A stretch of 64,000 nt of DNA from NCBI RefSeq assembly GCF_000708285.2, contig NZ_JAUG01000029.1, forward strand, positions 1 to 64,000. The letters are read 5' to 3'. This document shows positions 8,358-18,963 of the stretch, piece by piece. Made by a program: the position numbers and the translations under genes. The DNA comes from Pedobacter borealis DSM 19626. GTDB lineage: Bacteria > Bacteroidota > Bacteroidia > Sphingobacteriales > Sphingobacteriaceae. The notes beneath the pieces are model-generated. The model saw nothing but the letters and a program-made list of their open reading frames with translations. It was not told the DNA's origin and made no database searches. Every line of letters starts with the position of its first letter. The stretch's first letter is position 1.

Positions 8358-9443
8358 ATGACCTTCATCACTTTTACCGAAACCAATCTCAGGGCTTTTA
8401 CTTATAGCGTTTTTAAAAAAATGGGCTGTTCTGATGAGCATGCCGATTTAGCAACCGATGTTTTAATCCGTTCAGATTTACGTGGAATCGACTCGCATGG
8501 CGTTGCCCGTTTAAGCGGTTATGTACGCCTTTGGGAAAAGAAAAGAATAAATGCTACTCCTGATATTAAAATCGTACATGAAACACCTACTACTGCCACT
8601 GTAGATGGCGATGCAGGTTTAGGCTTAGTGGTTGCACCATTTGCCATGAAAGTTGCTATCGAAAAAGCAGAAAAATACGGTAGTGGGTGGGTATCGGTTA
8701 AAAATTCCAATCACTTCGGTATTGCAGGTTATCATGCCTTAATGGCGGTAGAAAAAGATATGATCGGCATCAGTATGACCAATGCAAGCCCTTTGGTAGC
8801 CCCTACATATGCTAACGAACGTTTATTGGGCACCAACCCCATGTGTTATGCTTTTCCCGCAGGGAAATACCCACCGGTAATTGTAGATATGGCCACAGCA
8901 GCGGCAGCGAACGGAAAACTGGAAATTGCCCAGAGAGCAAACAAAAGTGTTCCAGACGGCTGGGTTCAGGATAAAAGTGGAGAAAACTCTACCGATCCGA
9001 ACGAATTAAAAAATGGCGGCTCGCTCCTTCCTTTGGGCAGCGATAAAGATCATGGCAGTCATAAAGGTTATGGGTTGAGTGCTACAGTAGATATTTTATC
9101 AGCGGTGTTATCTGGCGCGAATTATGGCCCTTGGGTGCCTCCTTTTGTGGCTTTCTTAGAACCATCGGCCAATCCGGTTGGCGAAGGACTTGGCCACTTT
9201 TTGGGCGCTATGCGTGTAGATGGTTTCAGACCAGCTGCAGACTTCAAAAATCATTTAGATAATTGGGTAGAACGCTTTAAAAGTGCAAAAACGATAGATC
9301 CTGATAAAAAGGTAATCATCCCTGGCGAACCTGAACATGAATTTGAGCAGGAAAGGAAAATCAGCGGTATTCCGATCATTGATGTTGTGGTAAAGGATCT
9401 GAATGAACTTGCTGTAAAGTTAGGGATAGCTGAGTTAGGTTAA
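8358..9443 (+). CDS. Ldh_2-family malate/L-lactate-type dehydrogenase
   Basis: 361 aa from the ATG at 8358; a TTG 18 bases upstream is in frame but less likely. The Ldh_2 (type-2 malate/lactate dehydrogenase) hallmarks are present: RSDLRGIDSHGVARL (about 43-57), NSNHFGIAGYHA (about 116-127), GTNPMCYAFP and GDAGLG. The family uses NAD(P)H to reduce 2-oxo acids such as pyruvate, oxaloacetate, 2,3-diketogulonate or oxo-proline-like cyclic imines, so the physiological substrate is open. Some members reduce delta-1-pyrroline-2-carboxylate, which would link it to imino-acid metabolism, but nothing in the sequence decides this. It has no sugar or amino-acid operon partner; bshC is upstream. Confidence 0.85.
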   Translation: MTFITFTETNLRAFTYSVFKKMGCSDEHADLATDVLIRSDLRGIDSHGVARLSGYVRLWEKKRINATPDIKIVHETPTTATVDGDAGLGLVVAPFAMKVAIEKAEKYGSGWVSVKNSNHFGIAGYHALMAVEKDMIGISMTNASPLVAPTYANERLLGTNPMCYAFPAGKYPPVIVDMATAAAANGKLEIAQRANKSVPDGWVQDKSGENSTDPNELKNGGSLLPLGSDKDHGSHKGYGLSATVDILSAVLSGANYGPWVPPFVAFLEPSANPVGEGLGHFLGAMRVDGFRPAADFKNHLDNWVERFKSAKTIDPDKKVIIPGEPEHEFEQERKISGIPIIDVVVKDLNELAVKLGIAELG

Positions 9444-9514
9444 AGATCCTTCGACTACGCTCAGGATGACATCCCATGGAAAATTAATGTTTCCGCGGCA
9501 AAAATCCCGCCCAT

Positions 9515-9547
9515 AAAAAAGCCGCAGATTTAACCAGAATCTGCGGC
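9515..9547 (-). terminator. Terminator of PUL1
   Basis: On the - strand a GC-rich stem GCCGCAGATT...AATCTGCGGC is followed by a T run. It lies about 45 nt after the GH3 stop codon and closes the PUL1 transcript. Confidence 0.8.
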
Positions 9548-9592
9548 AACTATTAATGATATGGTTTATACCCAACCATAGGAGGTATTTTT

Positions 9593-12265
9593 TTAAGGCT
9601 TAACAGTTAAGTTATCTTTTAAATAAAGTGATTTACTTGATGATCCGATCATAATCCTATACTGCCCCGGAGCTACTTCCCATACATTATTGATATTGAG
9701 TGTTTGCAGCACCTCTTTATCCAGTTTGAATGAAATTACCTTTGTTTCACCAACCTTCAAATGTACCCTCTGAAAAGCCCTCAATGCAAGAACTGGCTGT
9801 GCCAATTTGCTCAACAAAGGTCTCATGTACAATTGCACCACTTCTTCACCATCGTAATTGCCCGTATTTTTAAGCTCGAAGCTTAACTTAGCGGTTTCAT
9901 TTTTAGCAATACTTTTACGGTCAAACTTCAAATTGGTATAAGAAAAGTTGGTATAACTTAATCCATATCCAAATGGGAAAAGTGGTTCGCCGCTTAAGTT
10001 GTTATAATCATCGCCTCTGCCCGTAGGTTTGTGATTGTAAACCAGAGGTAACTGCGATTCATCAATCGGGTAAGTAATTGGAAGTTTACCTGATGGATTT
10101 ACCTTTCCAAGCAGTACATCTGCAATGGCGCTACCGCCTGCTTCTCCCGGGTACCAAACATTTAAAACTGCGCTTACTTTATTTAACCAGGGCTGCATAT
10201 TGATCGCACTTCCACCGGTTAATACCACAATAATAGGTTTCCCGGTTTTTGCGAGTTCCTCCAGTAGCATTTCTTGATTACCAGGCAGGTTTAACATCGC
10301 CCGATCTAAAAACTCCCCTTCTTTTATACCTGCAACAAATACGATTGCATCGTTATTTTTTGCCGCAGCAACTGCATCGGCTATTTCGTTTGATTTCCTG
10401 ATATTATAATCCCAGATCAGTTTGATTTTACCATTGCCTTTAGGTTCGAAAAATTCGATCTTAATTGCATACTCCTTATTTTTCTCAAAATGAAATGGAA
10501 CGGTTTTCGTATTGAAAGATTTTTTGTCCCAATTATCGATAAGTAATTGGTTATCCAGGTATAATCGGTAACCATCATTTCCCTCCAATCCGATATTAAC
10601 ATCGGCATTTTGTGGCACCTTAATTTTACCGGTCCACCTTACCGAATAATCATCCAATTGGAGCTGCTCGTCTGGCGGATATAACGTCCAACTAAAATTA
10701 ACAGCTTTATCATTTACTTCTTTAATTGGGTTTCCTGAAAATTGAAGCCCTCTGTAATAGCTTCCCATTAATCCTGCTTTTTGATTAGCAGAAAGAAACT
10801 GGCTATCTATCGGAATATAAGTTTGCAGTTCCCGGCTGCTACCTTTTACATAGTTAACCTTAACATTATTGGATACTGCGTTTTTTAAGCCATCCAAAAT
10901 ATTAATCTTATTGTTTCCAGTACCACTGTAGCCACCTAATCTGGCTTCAATAGCATCTTCCCCTACCAGTAAGATCTGCTTTTCATTTTTTAACGGAAGC
11001 GTGTTGTTATCATTTTTCAGGAGCACAAAAGATTTTAAAGCGGCCTCTTTGGCTAGATTGTGATTACTTTGATCGCTTAGCATCTTTTCGGCAATACTTT
11101 CATCCACGTAAGGAAGCTCAAACAGCCCCAGCTCGAATTTAGCTTTCAGCACCCTTGACAATGCATCATCTATTCTCGATTTGGGAATGCTACCATCTAA
11201 AAATGCGGGCAGAAAAAGTTTATAATGATTATAATCTACCTGGAAGATTACATCAAGGCCAGCATTAATCGATTGCGCAGTAGCATCTTTATAATCTTTA
11301 GCCGTAAAATGTAATACATTGGCACCTCCTACTGCACCTGCATCAGAAATTACGAAACCTTTAAAGCCCCATTCTGTTTTTAGTTTAGTGGTGAGCAGCC
11401 ATTTATTTGAAGTTGCCGGAGTACCAAAAACGCTGTTATAGGAAGTCATTAATGAACGGATACCTACGTTTTTAACCCCATCTTTAAATGCTGGAAAGTG
11501 GATTTCTTCTAAAAAATGTTTATCCATCTCTATCGGGTAGCTATCCCGCCCGCCATCGCCAACATTGGCAATAAAATGTTTTGGGGTAACAATGATATTC
11601 TGCCTTTCTATGGCATTCATAAAAGCATGGCCCATTAAGGTTGTTAAATATGGATCTTCTCCATAAGTTTCTTCTACCCTGCCCCATCTTACATCTGTAG
11701 CCATATTGATTACAGGTGCCAAAAGATCTCTCAAACCGCGTGCCCTTGCCTCATTGGCAATAGCGGTACCAATTTTGGCCACTAAAGTAGTATCGAAACT
11801 TGCGGCTAAACCAATTGATTGTGGAAAAGCAGTAGCACCTTGCCTGACCAAACCGTGTAAAGCCTCATCAAATGGAATGATGGGAATGCCCAAACGGGTT
11901 TCCTCAACAAAATATTTTTGAATTTTATTTACTTTTTTAGCCAGAGAAAGTCCGTCTTCAGAGGTATTATAGGTTAACATTTGTTGCGCATTACCGCTTC
12001 CTTGTGCCGCTGCACTCACCTGCAAACCAAAAATACCATTTTTAAATTGTGTTTTATTTTCAGTTGTAACATCTCCAGGGATCATAAATAACTGCCAGAA
12101 TTTCTCTTCCGGTGTCATTCTCGAAATGAGATCTTTTACCCTCAAATCGATACTTAATTTCGGGTTTTTATAGGGTAAAGATTGCCCTTTTTTAACTTGA
12201 GCAAAAAGGCCACTGCAGAAAAAAAAGGCAGGCAATAAGTATAAGTATCTTCTCGGTTTCGGCAT
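9593..12265 (-). CDS. Secreted GH3 beta-glycosidase with inserted PA14 domain
   Basis: 890 aa. Signal peptide 1-22. The GH3 N-terminal barrel spans about 35-380 with KHF (229-231) and the nucleophile Asp308 in VISDAG. The alpha/beta sandwich begins near 405 and is interrupted at about 497-620 by a PA14 carbohydrate-binding domain, a known arrangement in GH3 beta-glucosidases. It ends with a fibronectin-III-like domain (about 790-885). Family activities are exo-acting beta-glucosidase, beta-xylosidase and similar; the exact sugar cannot be fixed. Its ATG lies 2 nt after the stop of the GH29 gene, showing tight operon coupling. It is the last gene of PUL1. Confidence 0.92.
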   Translation of the reverse strand: MPKPRRYLYLLPAFFFCSGLFAQVKKGQSLPYKNPKLSIDLRVKDLISRMTPEEKFWQLFMIPGDVTTENKTQFKNGIFGLQVSAAAQGSGNAQQMLTYNTSEDGLSLAKKVNKIQKYFVEETRLGIPIIPFDEALHGLVRQGATAFPQSIGLAASFDTTLVAKIGTAIANEARARGLRDLLAPVINMATDVRWGRVEETYGEDPYLTTLMGHAFMNAIERQNIIVTPKHFIANVGDGGRDSYPIEMDKHFLEEIHFPAFKDGVKNVGIRSLMTSYNSVFGTPATSNKWLLTTKLKTEWGFKGFVISDAGAVGGANVLHFTAKDYKDATAQSINAGLDVIFQVDYNHYKLFLPAFLDGSIPKSRIDDALSRVLKAKFELGLFELPYVDESIAEKMLSDQSNHNLAKEAALKSFVLLKNDNNTLPLKNEKQILLVGEDAIEARLGGYSGTGNNKINILDGLKNAVSNNVKVNYVKGSSRELQTYIPIDSQFLSANQKAGLMGSYYRGLQFSGNPIKEVNDKAVNFSWTLYPPDEQLQLDDYSVRWTGKIKVPQNADVNIGLEGNDGYRLYLDNQLLIDNWDKKSFNTKTVPFHFEKNKEYAIKIEFFEPKGNGKIKLIWDYNIRKSNEIADAVAAAKNNDAIVFVAGIKEGEFLDRAMLNLPGNQEMLLEELAKTGKPIIVVLTGGSAINMQPWLNKVSAVLNVWYPGEAGGSAIADVLLGKVNPSGKLPITYPIDESQLPLVYNHKPTGRGDDYNNLSGEPLFPFGYGLSYTNFSYTNLKFDRKSIAKNETAKLSFELKNTGNYDGEEVVQLYMRPLLSKLAQPVLALRAFQRVHLKVGETKVISFKLDKEVLQTLNINNVWEVAPGQYRIMIGSSSKSLYLKDNLTVKP

Positions 12266-12267
12266 TA

Positions 12268-13692
12268 CTAATTAGTTTCGGGCGTAAAAGAAAAAGTCAG
12301 GGCTATTTTCTCCTCTGTTTTAGGAAAATCGAAGTGTACCTTGCCATCTTTCAATGTCCATTTTACCTTTTGGTTGGTACTTAAAATGGTAATGAGACTT
12401 CCTTTTTTAGGAATACTCCCTTGCCACGAAATTTCTTTGTTCGGCGTATTGCCGATTAAACTGATGCCGTAAATAGTTTTACCATCTTTACTTTGCGTAA
12501 ACCAGTTTTGTCCATCATGATAGTTTTTGGTAATCCTTGTTCCGTATATGGCAACACCATTTTTACTGGTCCACTTACCAATTTCATCCAATCTTGTAAC
12601 CACATGATCAGGCAGCGTTCCATCAGCTTTAGGCCCAATACCTAAAAGCAAACTTCCGCCTTTCGCTACTATTTCTACTAATTTATGAACCACTTCGCCT
12701 GCCGATTTATACTGATCGTTGGGTACAAAACCCCAGGCTCCGCCTAACGTCATGCAGCTTTCCCATGGATAATCTAACTGATTTTCAGGGATTTTCTGTT
12801 CAGGGGTTTGGTAGTTTTCAAACTGGCCATGTACCGTTCTATCCACCACAATCAAACCAGGTTGTGCTTTTCTGGCATCAGCTGCAATTTTCGGCATATC
12901 AATATCCTGACTCCAATCAGGAATAGGTGCTCCCCAAGAAAGTACTTCTTTATTTACGCTGGCCCGTGGACGGACCCATCCACCATCTAACCATAAAATA
13001 TCAATGCTTCCGTAATTGTTCATTAACTCGCCAATCTGGTTCTGAGTATAGCTTTTGAACATATTCCACCGCCATTGATTCTTTCTGATATCATAATTGT
13101 TATTTCTATCTGCAGTGGCATATTTGTCCCACCAATAGTATTGAGAATGCCAATCTGGTTTAGAAAAATAAGCACCGATCATAAAATTTTCCTTACGGAA
13201 AGCATCGAACACATATTTAGCTACGTCTTTTTTGGCATTGGTTGAAAAAGGGCCTTTTGCAATGCTAAAATCAGATTGTTTGGTATCGAACATGGCAAAG
13301 CCATCGTGATGTTTGGTGGTAAACACCAAATATTTCATTCCTGCACTTTTACCTGCTTTGGCCCATTGCTCAGGATTGAATTTTGTTGGGTTAAATTTTT
13401 CGTTTAGGCCCCAATACCATTTTTTATAGTCTTCGTATTTAATAGTACTGTCTCTATCAATCCAATCTTCAGAACAGATAGACCAAGATTCGATAATCCC
13501 TGGAACAGCGTAAAGCCCCCAATGGATAATCATTCCAAACTTTTTATCCTGCCAGGTATCGAGTTTCTTTTTAACCGCATCATCTTTAGGCCATTCGTAA
13601 ATTTCCGATTGGGGCATAATGTCGTTCTGCTGGGCAAAAGTGTTAAGTGCTATAAGAACAAAACAGAAAAAAAAGTAAATTTTTATTTTCAT
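12268..13692 (-). CDS. Secreted GH29 alpha-L-fucosidase of PUL1
   Basis: 474 aa. The ATG at 13692 was chosen because it starts directly with a signal peptide (MKIKIYFFFCFVLIALNTFA); an ATG 42 bases upstream only adds a hydrophilic leader. GH29 motifs are IIHWGLY (55-61), TTKHHDG (125-131) and ILWLDGGW (232-239) with Asp236 in the nucleophile position. There is no long C-terminal duplication as in the 4.5-kb paralogue. It lies between susD and the GH3 gene, so fucose removal probably precedes beta-glycoside cleavage in PUL1. Confidence 0.92.
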   Translation of the reverse strand: MKIKIYFFFCFVLIALNTFAQQNDIMPQSEIYEWPKDDAVKKKLDTWQDKKFGMIIHWGLYAVPGIIESWSICSEDWIDRDSTIKYEDYKKWYWGLNEKFNPTKFNPEQWAKAGKSAGMKYLVFTTKHHDGFAMFDTKQSDFSIAKGPFSTNAKKDVAKYVFDAFRKENFMIGAYFSKPDWHSQYYWWDKYATADRNNNYDIRKNQWRWNMFKSYTQNQIGELMNNYGSIDILWLDGGWVRPRASVNKEVLSWGAPIPDWSQDIDMPKIAADARKAQPGLIVVDRTVHGQFENYQTPEQKIPENQLDYPWESCMTLGGAWGFVPNDQYKSAGEVVHKLVEIVAKGGSLLLGIGPKADGTLPDHVVTRLDEIGKWTSKNGVAIYGTRITKNYHDGQNWFTQSKDGKTIYGISLIGNTPNKEISWQGSIPKKGSLITILSTNQKVKWTLKDGKVHFDFPKTEEKIALTFSFTPETN

Positions 13693-13759
13693 AATTAGGC
13701 TGTAAAAATCCCGACCAAAAATTGGCCGGGACATTGTGTTTAATCAAATCGTTGCGCAA

Positions 13760-15394
13760 TTAAGGCATCCAATAAACTTTCTTTTGAATCTGAACTTCAG
13801 GCCCTACATTGCCACCAATAGTCGCAAGGTTTGCTGCATTATTTATTCTTTCATCATCAGGATATGGCAATCTGTTATAGGCAGTAGGTGTATAAGTTGC
13901 ATCCTTCGGTGTTAATCCGGTACGGCGTACTGTACACCAGGTTTCTACAGCATTAAACATACTTGCCAACCATGATTGGGTAATTATTTTTTTATAATTC
14001 CCTGCCACATCACCAGTGGTAAACTTCACAGCCGGATTATTGGTAAATACATCAATTTGCGCTTGTGTAATTGGACCAGGTTTGGCAGCAGTTGGCCAAA
14101 TGGCTGTTGTATTACTGTTCACAGTAGTATACCAAAAATTAACAGAGGCACGCATCCCTAAATTGTACTCTGTTTCTGCCAAAGCCTGATTTGCTGCAAC
14201 GCCTATACCTTGATTGTAAATTTCGGCCTTTAAGAAATGTACATCAGCTTCTGAAATAATTACATATGGAAAACTCTGATAATCGCGAACCAGATAATAG
14301 TTAAAAGAAGCGAACTTATTGCCAGGGTCGCTACCTGGAGCCTTTGGCGAATTGTCCCCTAGATTTGGATACGGCGTACCACCATCAGCAACAGTTCCGT
14401 TTTGAGGCTGAGGCACCCATTTACCTGCGTTATTTGGCATAAACCACACCTTGTAACGTGGATCGAAGAAACCCGAACCATCATCTGCATTGGTTGACGA
14501 CATTTTTGTAAATACGTTAGAACTCATCCTGATATTGGAAACTGAAAGCTCACGAAACCCATACCACAATCGATCGCCATAATCTGGACTACTTGGTACA
14601 ACAACCAATGGAAAGCTACCAAAATTACTTTTGTATAAAGCGGTTAGGTCTTGGTCATTCGGTAGTGGATACACCGAAGGGTTACCTAGAATTTCAGCAA
14701 TTATATCTTTAGCTTTGGTTTGCAAATTGGTTTTACTTAGACGAACTGCATAGCGCAACCTAAGTGCATTTCCGAATTTTTTCCAGGCAACAAAATCATT
14801 AGCCAAAAAAGATTCATAAGTGCCGATCGAACTCTGATTTGCACCTCCAACACCCGCAGCTGCAGCCTTCAAATCATCTAAAACACTGCTGTAAACGGCC
14901 TCCTCTTTATCGTATTTTGGTTGGTAATTTGCAGCTCCTTCTGTAGCGATACCCGCTTGACTGTATGGTATATCTCCGTAACGATCTAACATCGACAAGG
15001 TTTTTTGGGCTATCAAAATGGTAGCCATATATTTTACATTATTATATGCTTCCGGATTTGGAGAGGAACTAATTAGCTTTAACAGTTGTTTGTAATCCGC
15101 CAAATCTGAATAATAAGTACTCCAAAAAGAACCAATATAATTGATGTAGGGCAAATTCTTATTTTGAACGCCCTGCTGATTTGTAATCGGCATAAATAAA
15201 CCTGTATATATGGTATAATCTTCTTGCGTTGCACGTTTAGCCAGATTATTAAAAAAACCTGCAGGAGTTGCTGTAGAAACAGTTGCATCTTTATATGGCT
15301 TATTTAATTCTTCGAAACCCTTTTTGCACGAGACCACACCCGTCATTAGCGATATGCCAAGCACCGTGTGGATTATTTTATGTTGAATTTTCAT
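13760..15394 (-). CDS. susD: SusD-like outer-membrane glycan-binding lipoprotein (PUL1)
   Basis: 544 aa. Signal peptide with lipobox GVVSC (Cys23) followed by Lys-Lys, typical of surface-exposed Bacteroidota lipoproteins. The body is rich in Asn, Tyr and Trp with tetratricopeptide-like helices, resembling the SusD-like_2 group. It starts 19 nt after the SusC stop. SusD proteins cap the SusC barrel and hand over bound oligosaccharide, so the two act as one importer. Sequence alone does not reveal the glycan. Confidence 0.9.
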   Translation of the reverse strand: MKIQHKIIHTVLGISLMTGVVSCKKGFEELNKPYKDATVSTATPAGFFNNLAKRATQEDYTIYTGLFMPITNQQGVQNKNLPYINYIGSFWSTYYSDLADYKQLLKLISSSPNPEAYNNVKYMATILIAQKTLSMLDRYGDIPYSQAGIATEGAANYQPKYDKEEAVYSSVLDDLKAAAAGVGGANQSSIGTYESFLANDFVAWKKFGNALRLRYAVRLSKTNLQTKAKDIIAEILGNPSVYPLPNDQDLTALYKSNFGSFPLVVVPSSPDYGDRLWYGFRELSVSNIRMSSNVFTKMSSTNADDGSGFFDPRYKVWFMPNNAGKWVPQPQNGTVADGGTPYPNLGDNSPKAPGSDPGNKFASFNYYLVRDYQSFPYVIISEADVHFLKAEIYNQGIGVAANQALAETEYNLGMRASVNFWYTTVNSNTTAIWPTAAKPGPITQAQIDVFTNNPAVKFTTGDVAGNYKKIITQSWLASMFNAVETWCTVRRTGLTPKDATYTPTAYNRLPYPDDERINNAANLATIGGNVGPEVQIQKKVYWMP

Positions 15395-15413
15395 GTCTTA
15401 ATGTTTTAAATTA

Positions 15414-18400
15414 TTAAAATGAAGATCGTATAGTGAAACCAAATGACCTAGTTTTTGGCAACGAATCGTACTCAATTCCCTGCATATTACCTATACTATT
15501 TACCCCTTCTGGGTTTAGTCCTTTAGGTATAGTGGTAAAAATATAGAATAGGTCTCTTCCCACTAATGAAAGCGACAGGTTTTGAATAAATTTGGTTTTT
15601 TGAATAAATTTTGCTGGTACCTGATAGGTTAAGGCAACCTCTCTTAGTTTCATCCAGGAATTTTTAAATACAGCTGCAGAACGCGGTACGCCAAGGTGAT
15701 TCCAGGCTGAGAAAGTTCCCTGATAATACCATTGGTAGTTCACTACATCTGTATTAGGCGTGCCATCGGCAAAAACACCTCCGAAGTTGACCCCTGTATT
15801 GGCTATTGTTCCATCAGGATATACCAAGGGCAAACCACCGCCGTTACGCTCTTTTAAAGTCTCTTCGAGGTTCCCGCTTCCCATACCTGCAGCATAAGAA
15901 CCAAAATAGGTATCACCACCAATCTTGGCATCAGCCAATACATATAATGAAAATGCTTTGTATTTAAAGGTGTTGGTAATACCACCTGTTAAAGATGGCT
16001 GCGAATTGCCAATTGGCACCTCGCCATTACTTAATACCCATTGCGTACCAGCATAATAACTTTTTCCATCAACGGTATACTTTAAAGGCAGTAAATCTGT
16101 GCCCTGAGCCCTTGCCACTACTTTTTGTCCGTTTATGTAAGTAAAATCTCTGCCGTAAAGCGTGCCATAATAATCACCAACCTTAACTTTTTGCGAAATA
16201 CCAGCGCCGCCAAAAAAGTTACCCAGCGTTAGGGTTTCAACTCCATCCTGCAGGGCCAAAACTTTTGTGCGTGCATGTGAACCACTAATAGATACATCCC
16301 AACTAAAATCTTTTGTTTTGATTGGGGAACCACTCACGATAAACTCGAACCCTGTATTGCCTAATGAACCAGTATTAATCAATATATTAGAAAAACCAGA
16401 TGATTGTGCCAATGGGTTACCTAGAATCTGGTTAAAGGTTTTCATCGAATAAGCAGTTAAATCTACGTTCAATCTATTTTTTAAAAAACCCAACGACAAA
16501 CCACCTTCGTACGATCTGCTTCGTTGAGGTTTTACACCATCAAATTTCAATGTTCCAGGTAAACTCTGCGCCTGCTGGCCATTATTTGTAGTTACATCCA
16601 AAACATTAAAAATAGAATAAGGCTCAGTGTCAGAGCCTGTTTCTGCATAAGAAAGTTTCAGCTTCCCAAAGCTTAACCAAGGCAAGCTGTTCTGCATTCC
16701 TTTAATACCATCAGTAAACACATAACTTAAGTTGGCTGCTGGGTAAAAATAAGAATTTGAACCATTAGCCAGCGTACTCGACCAGTCGTTACGTGCTGTA
16801 GCTTCTAAAAACAAGTAGTTTTTATAAGAAAGGTTTAAGAAACTGAATGCTGAGTTGATCTGTTTGGCGTATTTGGTTTCTTGTGGTTGAGGAACAGGAT
16901 TTGCACCATTATTCAACGCAAACACATTCGGCTTCACAAAATTGCCCGCAGTCGAATTACTTGAAGTATAGTCATTTCTGTAATATCTTTCTACACCCGC
17001 GGTTAAGCTAGCATTAATCTCTTTGCCAAAAAGATTGTCTTTGTGTAAACGTGCAAAAGCTTGTAAATTGGTTGATAAATTTTTTGCCTGTGCCAGTTTG
17101 TAAGCGCCATTAGCCTGCCCTAATACATCAGTAGGTTGGTTTTTTACCGTAGTCACATCATTCGAATTATCTACACCACCTTGTGCAGTAACGTTTAAGA
17201 AATCAGTTAAATCAGCCATTAACTTCATTCCACCAGTTAATCCGTTTCTGTTAAATACGGTATTGTTATTATTGGCATTCCAGTATTGGTTGCCCAAATA
17301 CCCTCCGCTGAAAGGATAAGCAGGTGAACCAGCAGGAAAATTACTTGACGTCAATACATCCTTACGCGAATTGTTAGGACCATAAGTATTATCAAAATCA
17401 ACATACGGATTATAATCTCGTGGCATAGAGTAAATTACCCCTCCAAGATAGCCCGAACCAACAGCAGGAGCATTTAAGCGCGTGAAATTAATATAGCTCG
17501 CAGTAACCTCTGCACTTAATTTTTTAGAAACTTTTAAAGTAGAGCCCAGATTAAAAGTATTTGATTGCATATTACTGTTTAGTATGTTCGCTTTGGTATC
17601 ATTTCTGGTATAAGAAAGTCGGCCTGTAGCACTTTCACTTCCTCCAGAAATCGCCACATTATGACTTACTACTGAACCATCAGGGAAAAATGCTTTCCAG
17701 TTATCAGGCTGGGCAGAATAAGGCCTTAAAATACCATCATAATTCAGTATTGGTAGATTATCAAACCTTGGACCCCAAGACTGACTTCCCGGATAACTGA
17801 AGTAGGCATCTGTTGCTTTACCCATTGGATATGGCACTGTACCAAAGGAGTTGCTTAAATATTCTCCTGGAGAAGTATAACTATTCCCGATCTGATAGCG
17901 TTGTCCCGCACCATTAGTAGGGAACATTTTATTATTATCTGCTGTTAGCATCGAGGCAACACCGCCTTGTCCGTATTCATTTTGAAAATTTTGTATTTCG
18001 TAAGGATTGGTGTGTCGATAAGAGTAATTGTAATCAACACCAAGTCCTGGCCTGTTACTACCTTTTTTACGGGTAATTAAAATAACACCATTACCACCTC
18101 TTGCACCATACAATGCAGCAGCGGCTGGGCCTTTTAATACAGTAATGCTTTCTATATCATCCTGGTTGATGAAATTCATACCTGTACCCCAATCATTATT
18201 GGATGAAACATCGCCTCCTGTACTCCCAGCAACAGATGCAGTATTGTTACCGTTCACATTGGCAGGATCATTATTAAGCGCAACACCGTCAACAATAATC
18301 AAAGCCCTGTTATCGCCAGTTAACGAGGTATTTCCACGAACTACAATTCTCGATGAGCCGCCTTCTACGCCCCCACCTGATTGTGAGATTTGTAAACCAG

Positions 18401-18842
18401 CTACTTTACCCATCAAACCCTGTGCGATGGTTGGCGCCTGGCCAATAATTAAGTCTTTACCTGCTACTTCCTGTGTAGAGTAACCTAAAGATCTTTTTTC
18501 TTTCTTTATCCCAAAGGCTGTAGTTACCTGAACTTCATCCAAACTGTTAGAAGATGATTCGAGCCTAACATTTACTGTTGAAGATGCTCCTACATTAATT
18601 TCTTTTGAAATATAGCCAACAGATCTAAAAACAAGGATATTTCCTTCTGTTGCGGAAATAGAGAATTTACCCCCAGCGTCTGTCTGGGTAGCTTTGGTTG
18701 TGCCTTTAATAGTGACACTTACACCTGGTATTGGCCCAGATGCTTCCATTACCGTACCGGTAATGGTTTTTTGCGCAAAAGCTGTTATTGTCAAAAAAGT
18801 TAACAAAAACACACTTAGGCACTTTAAGTACATTTTTTTCAT
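15414..18842 (-). CDS. susC: SusC-like TonB-dependent outer-membrane transporter (PUL1)
   Basis: 1142 aa. Signal peptide 1-23; carboxypeptidase-regulatory-like domain about 25-105 (ITGTVMEASGPIPGVSVTIK); plug domain about 115-250 with RGNTSL and an ALYGARGGNGVILITRKKG signature; then the beta-barrel to a C-terminal SFGFTIRSSF ending in aromatic Phe, as usual for BAM substrates. It imports oligosaccharides across the outer membrane using TonB energy together with the adjacent SusD. First gene of the enzyme operon; a ROK regulator gene lies 121 nt upstream on the same strand. Confidence 0.95.
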   Translation of the reverse strand: MKKMYLKCLSVFLLTFLTITAFAQKTITGTVMEASGPIPGVSVTIKGTTKATQTDAGGKFSISATEGNILVFRSVGYISKEINVGASSTVNVRLESSSNSLDEVQVTTAFGIKKEKRSLGYSTQEVAGKDLIIGQAPTIAQGLMGKVAGLQISQSGGGVEGGSSRIVVRGNTSLTGDNRALIIVDGVALNNDPANVNGNNTASVAGSTGGDVSSNNDWGTGMNFINQDDIESITVLKGPAAAALYGARGGNGVILITRKKGSNRPGLGVDYNYSYRHTNPYEIQNFQNEYGQGGVASMLTADNNKMFPTNGAGQRYQIGNSYTSPGEYLSNSFGTVPYPMGKATDAYFSYPGSQSWGPRFDNLPILNYDGILRPYSAQPDNWKAFFPDGSVVSHNVAISGGSESATGRLSYTRNDTKANILNSNMQSNTFNLGSTLKVSKKLSAEVTASYINFTRLNAPAVGSGYLGGVIYSMPRDYNPYVDFDNTYGPNNSRKDVLTSSNFPAGSPAYPFSGGYLGNQYWNANNNNTVFNRNGLTGGMKLMADLTDFLNVTAQGGVDNSNDVTTVKNQPTDVLGQANGAYKLAQAKNLSTNLQAFARLHKDNLFGKEINASLTAGVERYYRNDYTSSNSTAGNFVKPNVFALNNGANPVPQPQETKYAKQINSAFSFLNLSYKNYLFLEATARNDWSSTLANGSNSYFYPAANLSYVFTDGIKGMQNSLPWLSFGKLKLSYAETGSDTEPYSIFNVLDVTTNNGQQAQSLPGTLKFDGVKPQRSRSYEGGLSLGFLKNRLNVDLTAYSMKTFNQILGNPLAQSSGFSNILINTGSLGNTGFEFIVSGSPIKTKDFSWDVSISGSHARTKVLALQDGVETLTLGNFFGGAGISQKVKVGDYYGTLYGRDFTYINGQKVVARAQGTDLLPLKYTVDGKSYYAGTQWVLSNGEVPIGNSQPSLTGGITNTFKYKAFSLYVLADAKIGGDTYFGSYAAGMGSGNLEETLKERNGGGLPLVYPDGTIANTGVNFGGVFADGTPNTDVVNYQWYYQGTFSAWNHLGVPRSAAVFKNSWMKLREVALTYQVPAKFIQKTKFIQNLSLSLVGRDLFYIFTTIPKGLNPEGVNSIGNMQGIEYDSLPKTRSFGFTIRSSF

Positions 18843-18963
18843 AATTCGTTTAGGTTAGTATTAGTTAAAATTGGTTCAAAATTTGGTTTAGTGGTTCTTT
18901 TTTATTTCCTCATAATTTCGGTTGTTAGTTAAAAAATTATATTATTTATCTGCTTGGTTTTAA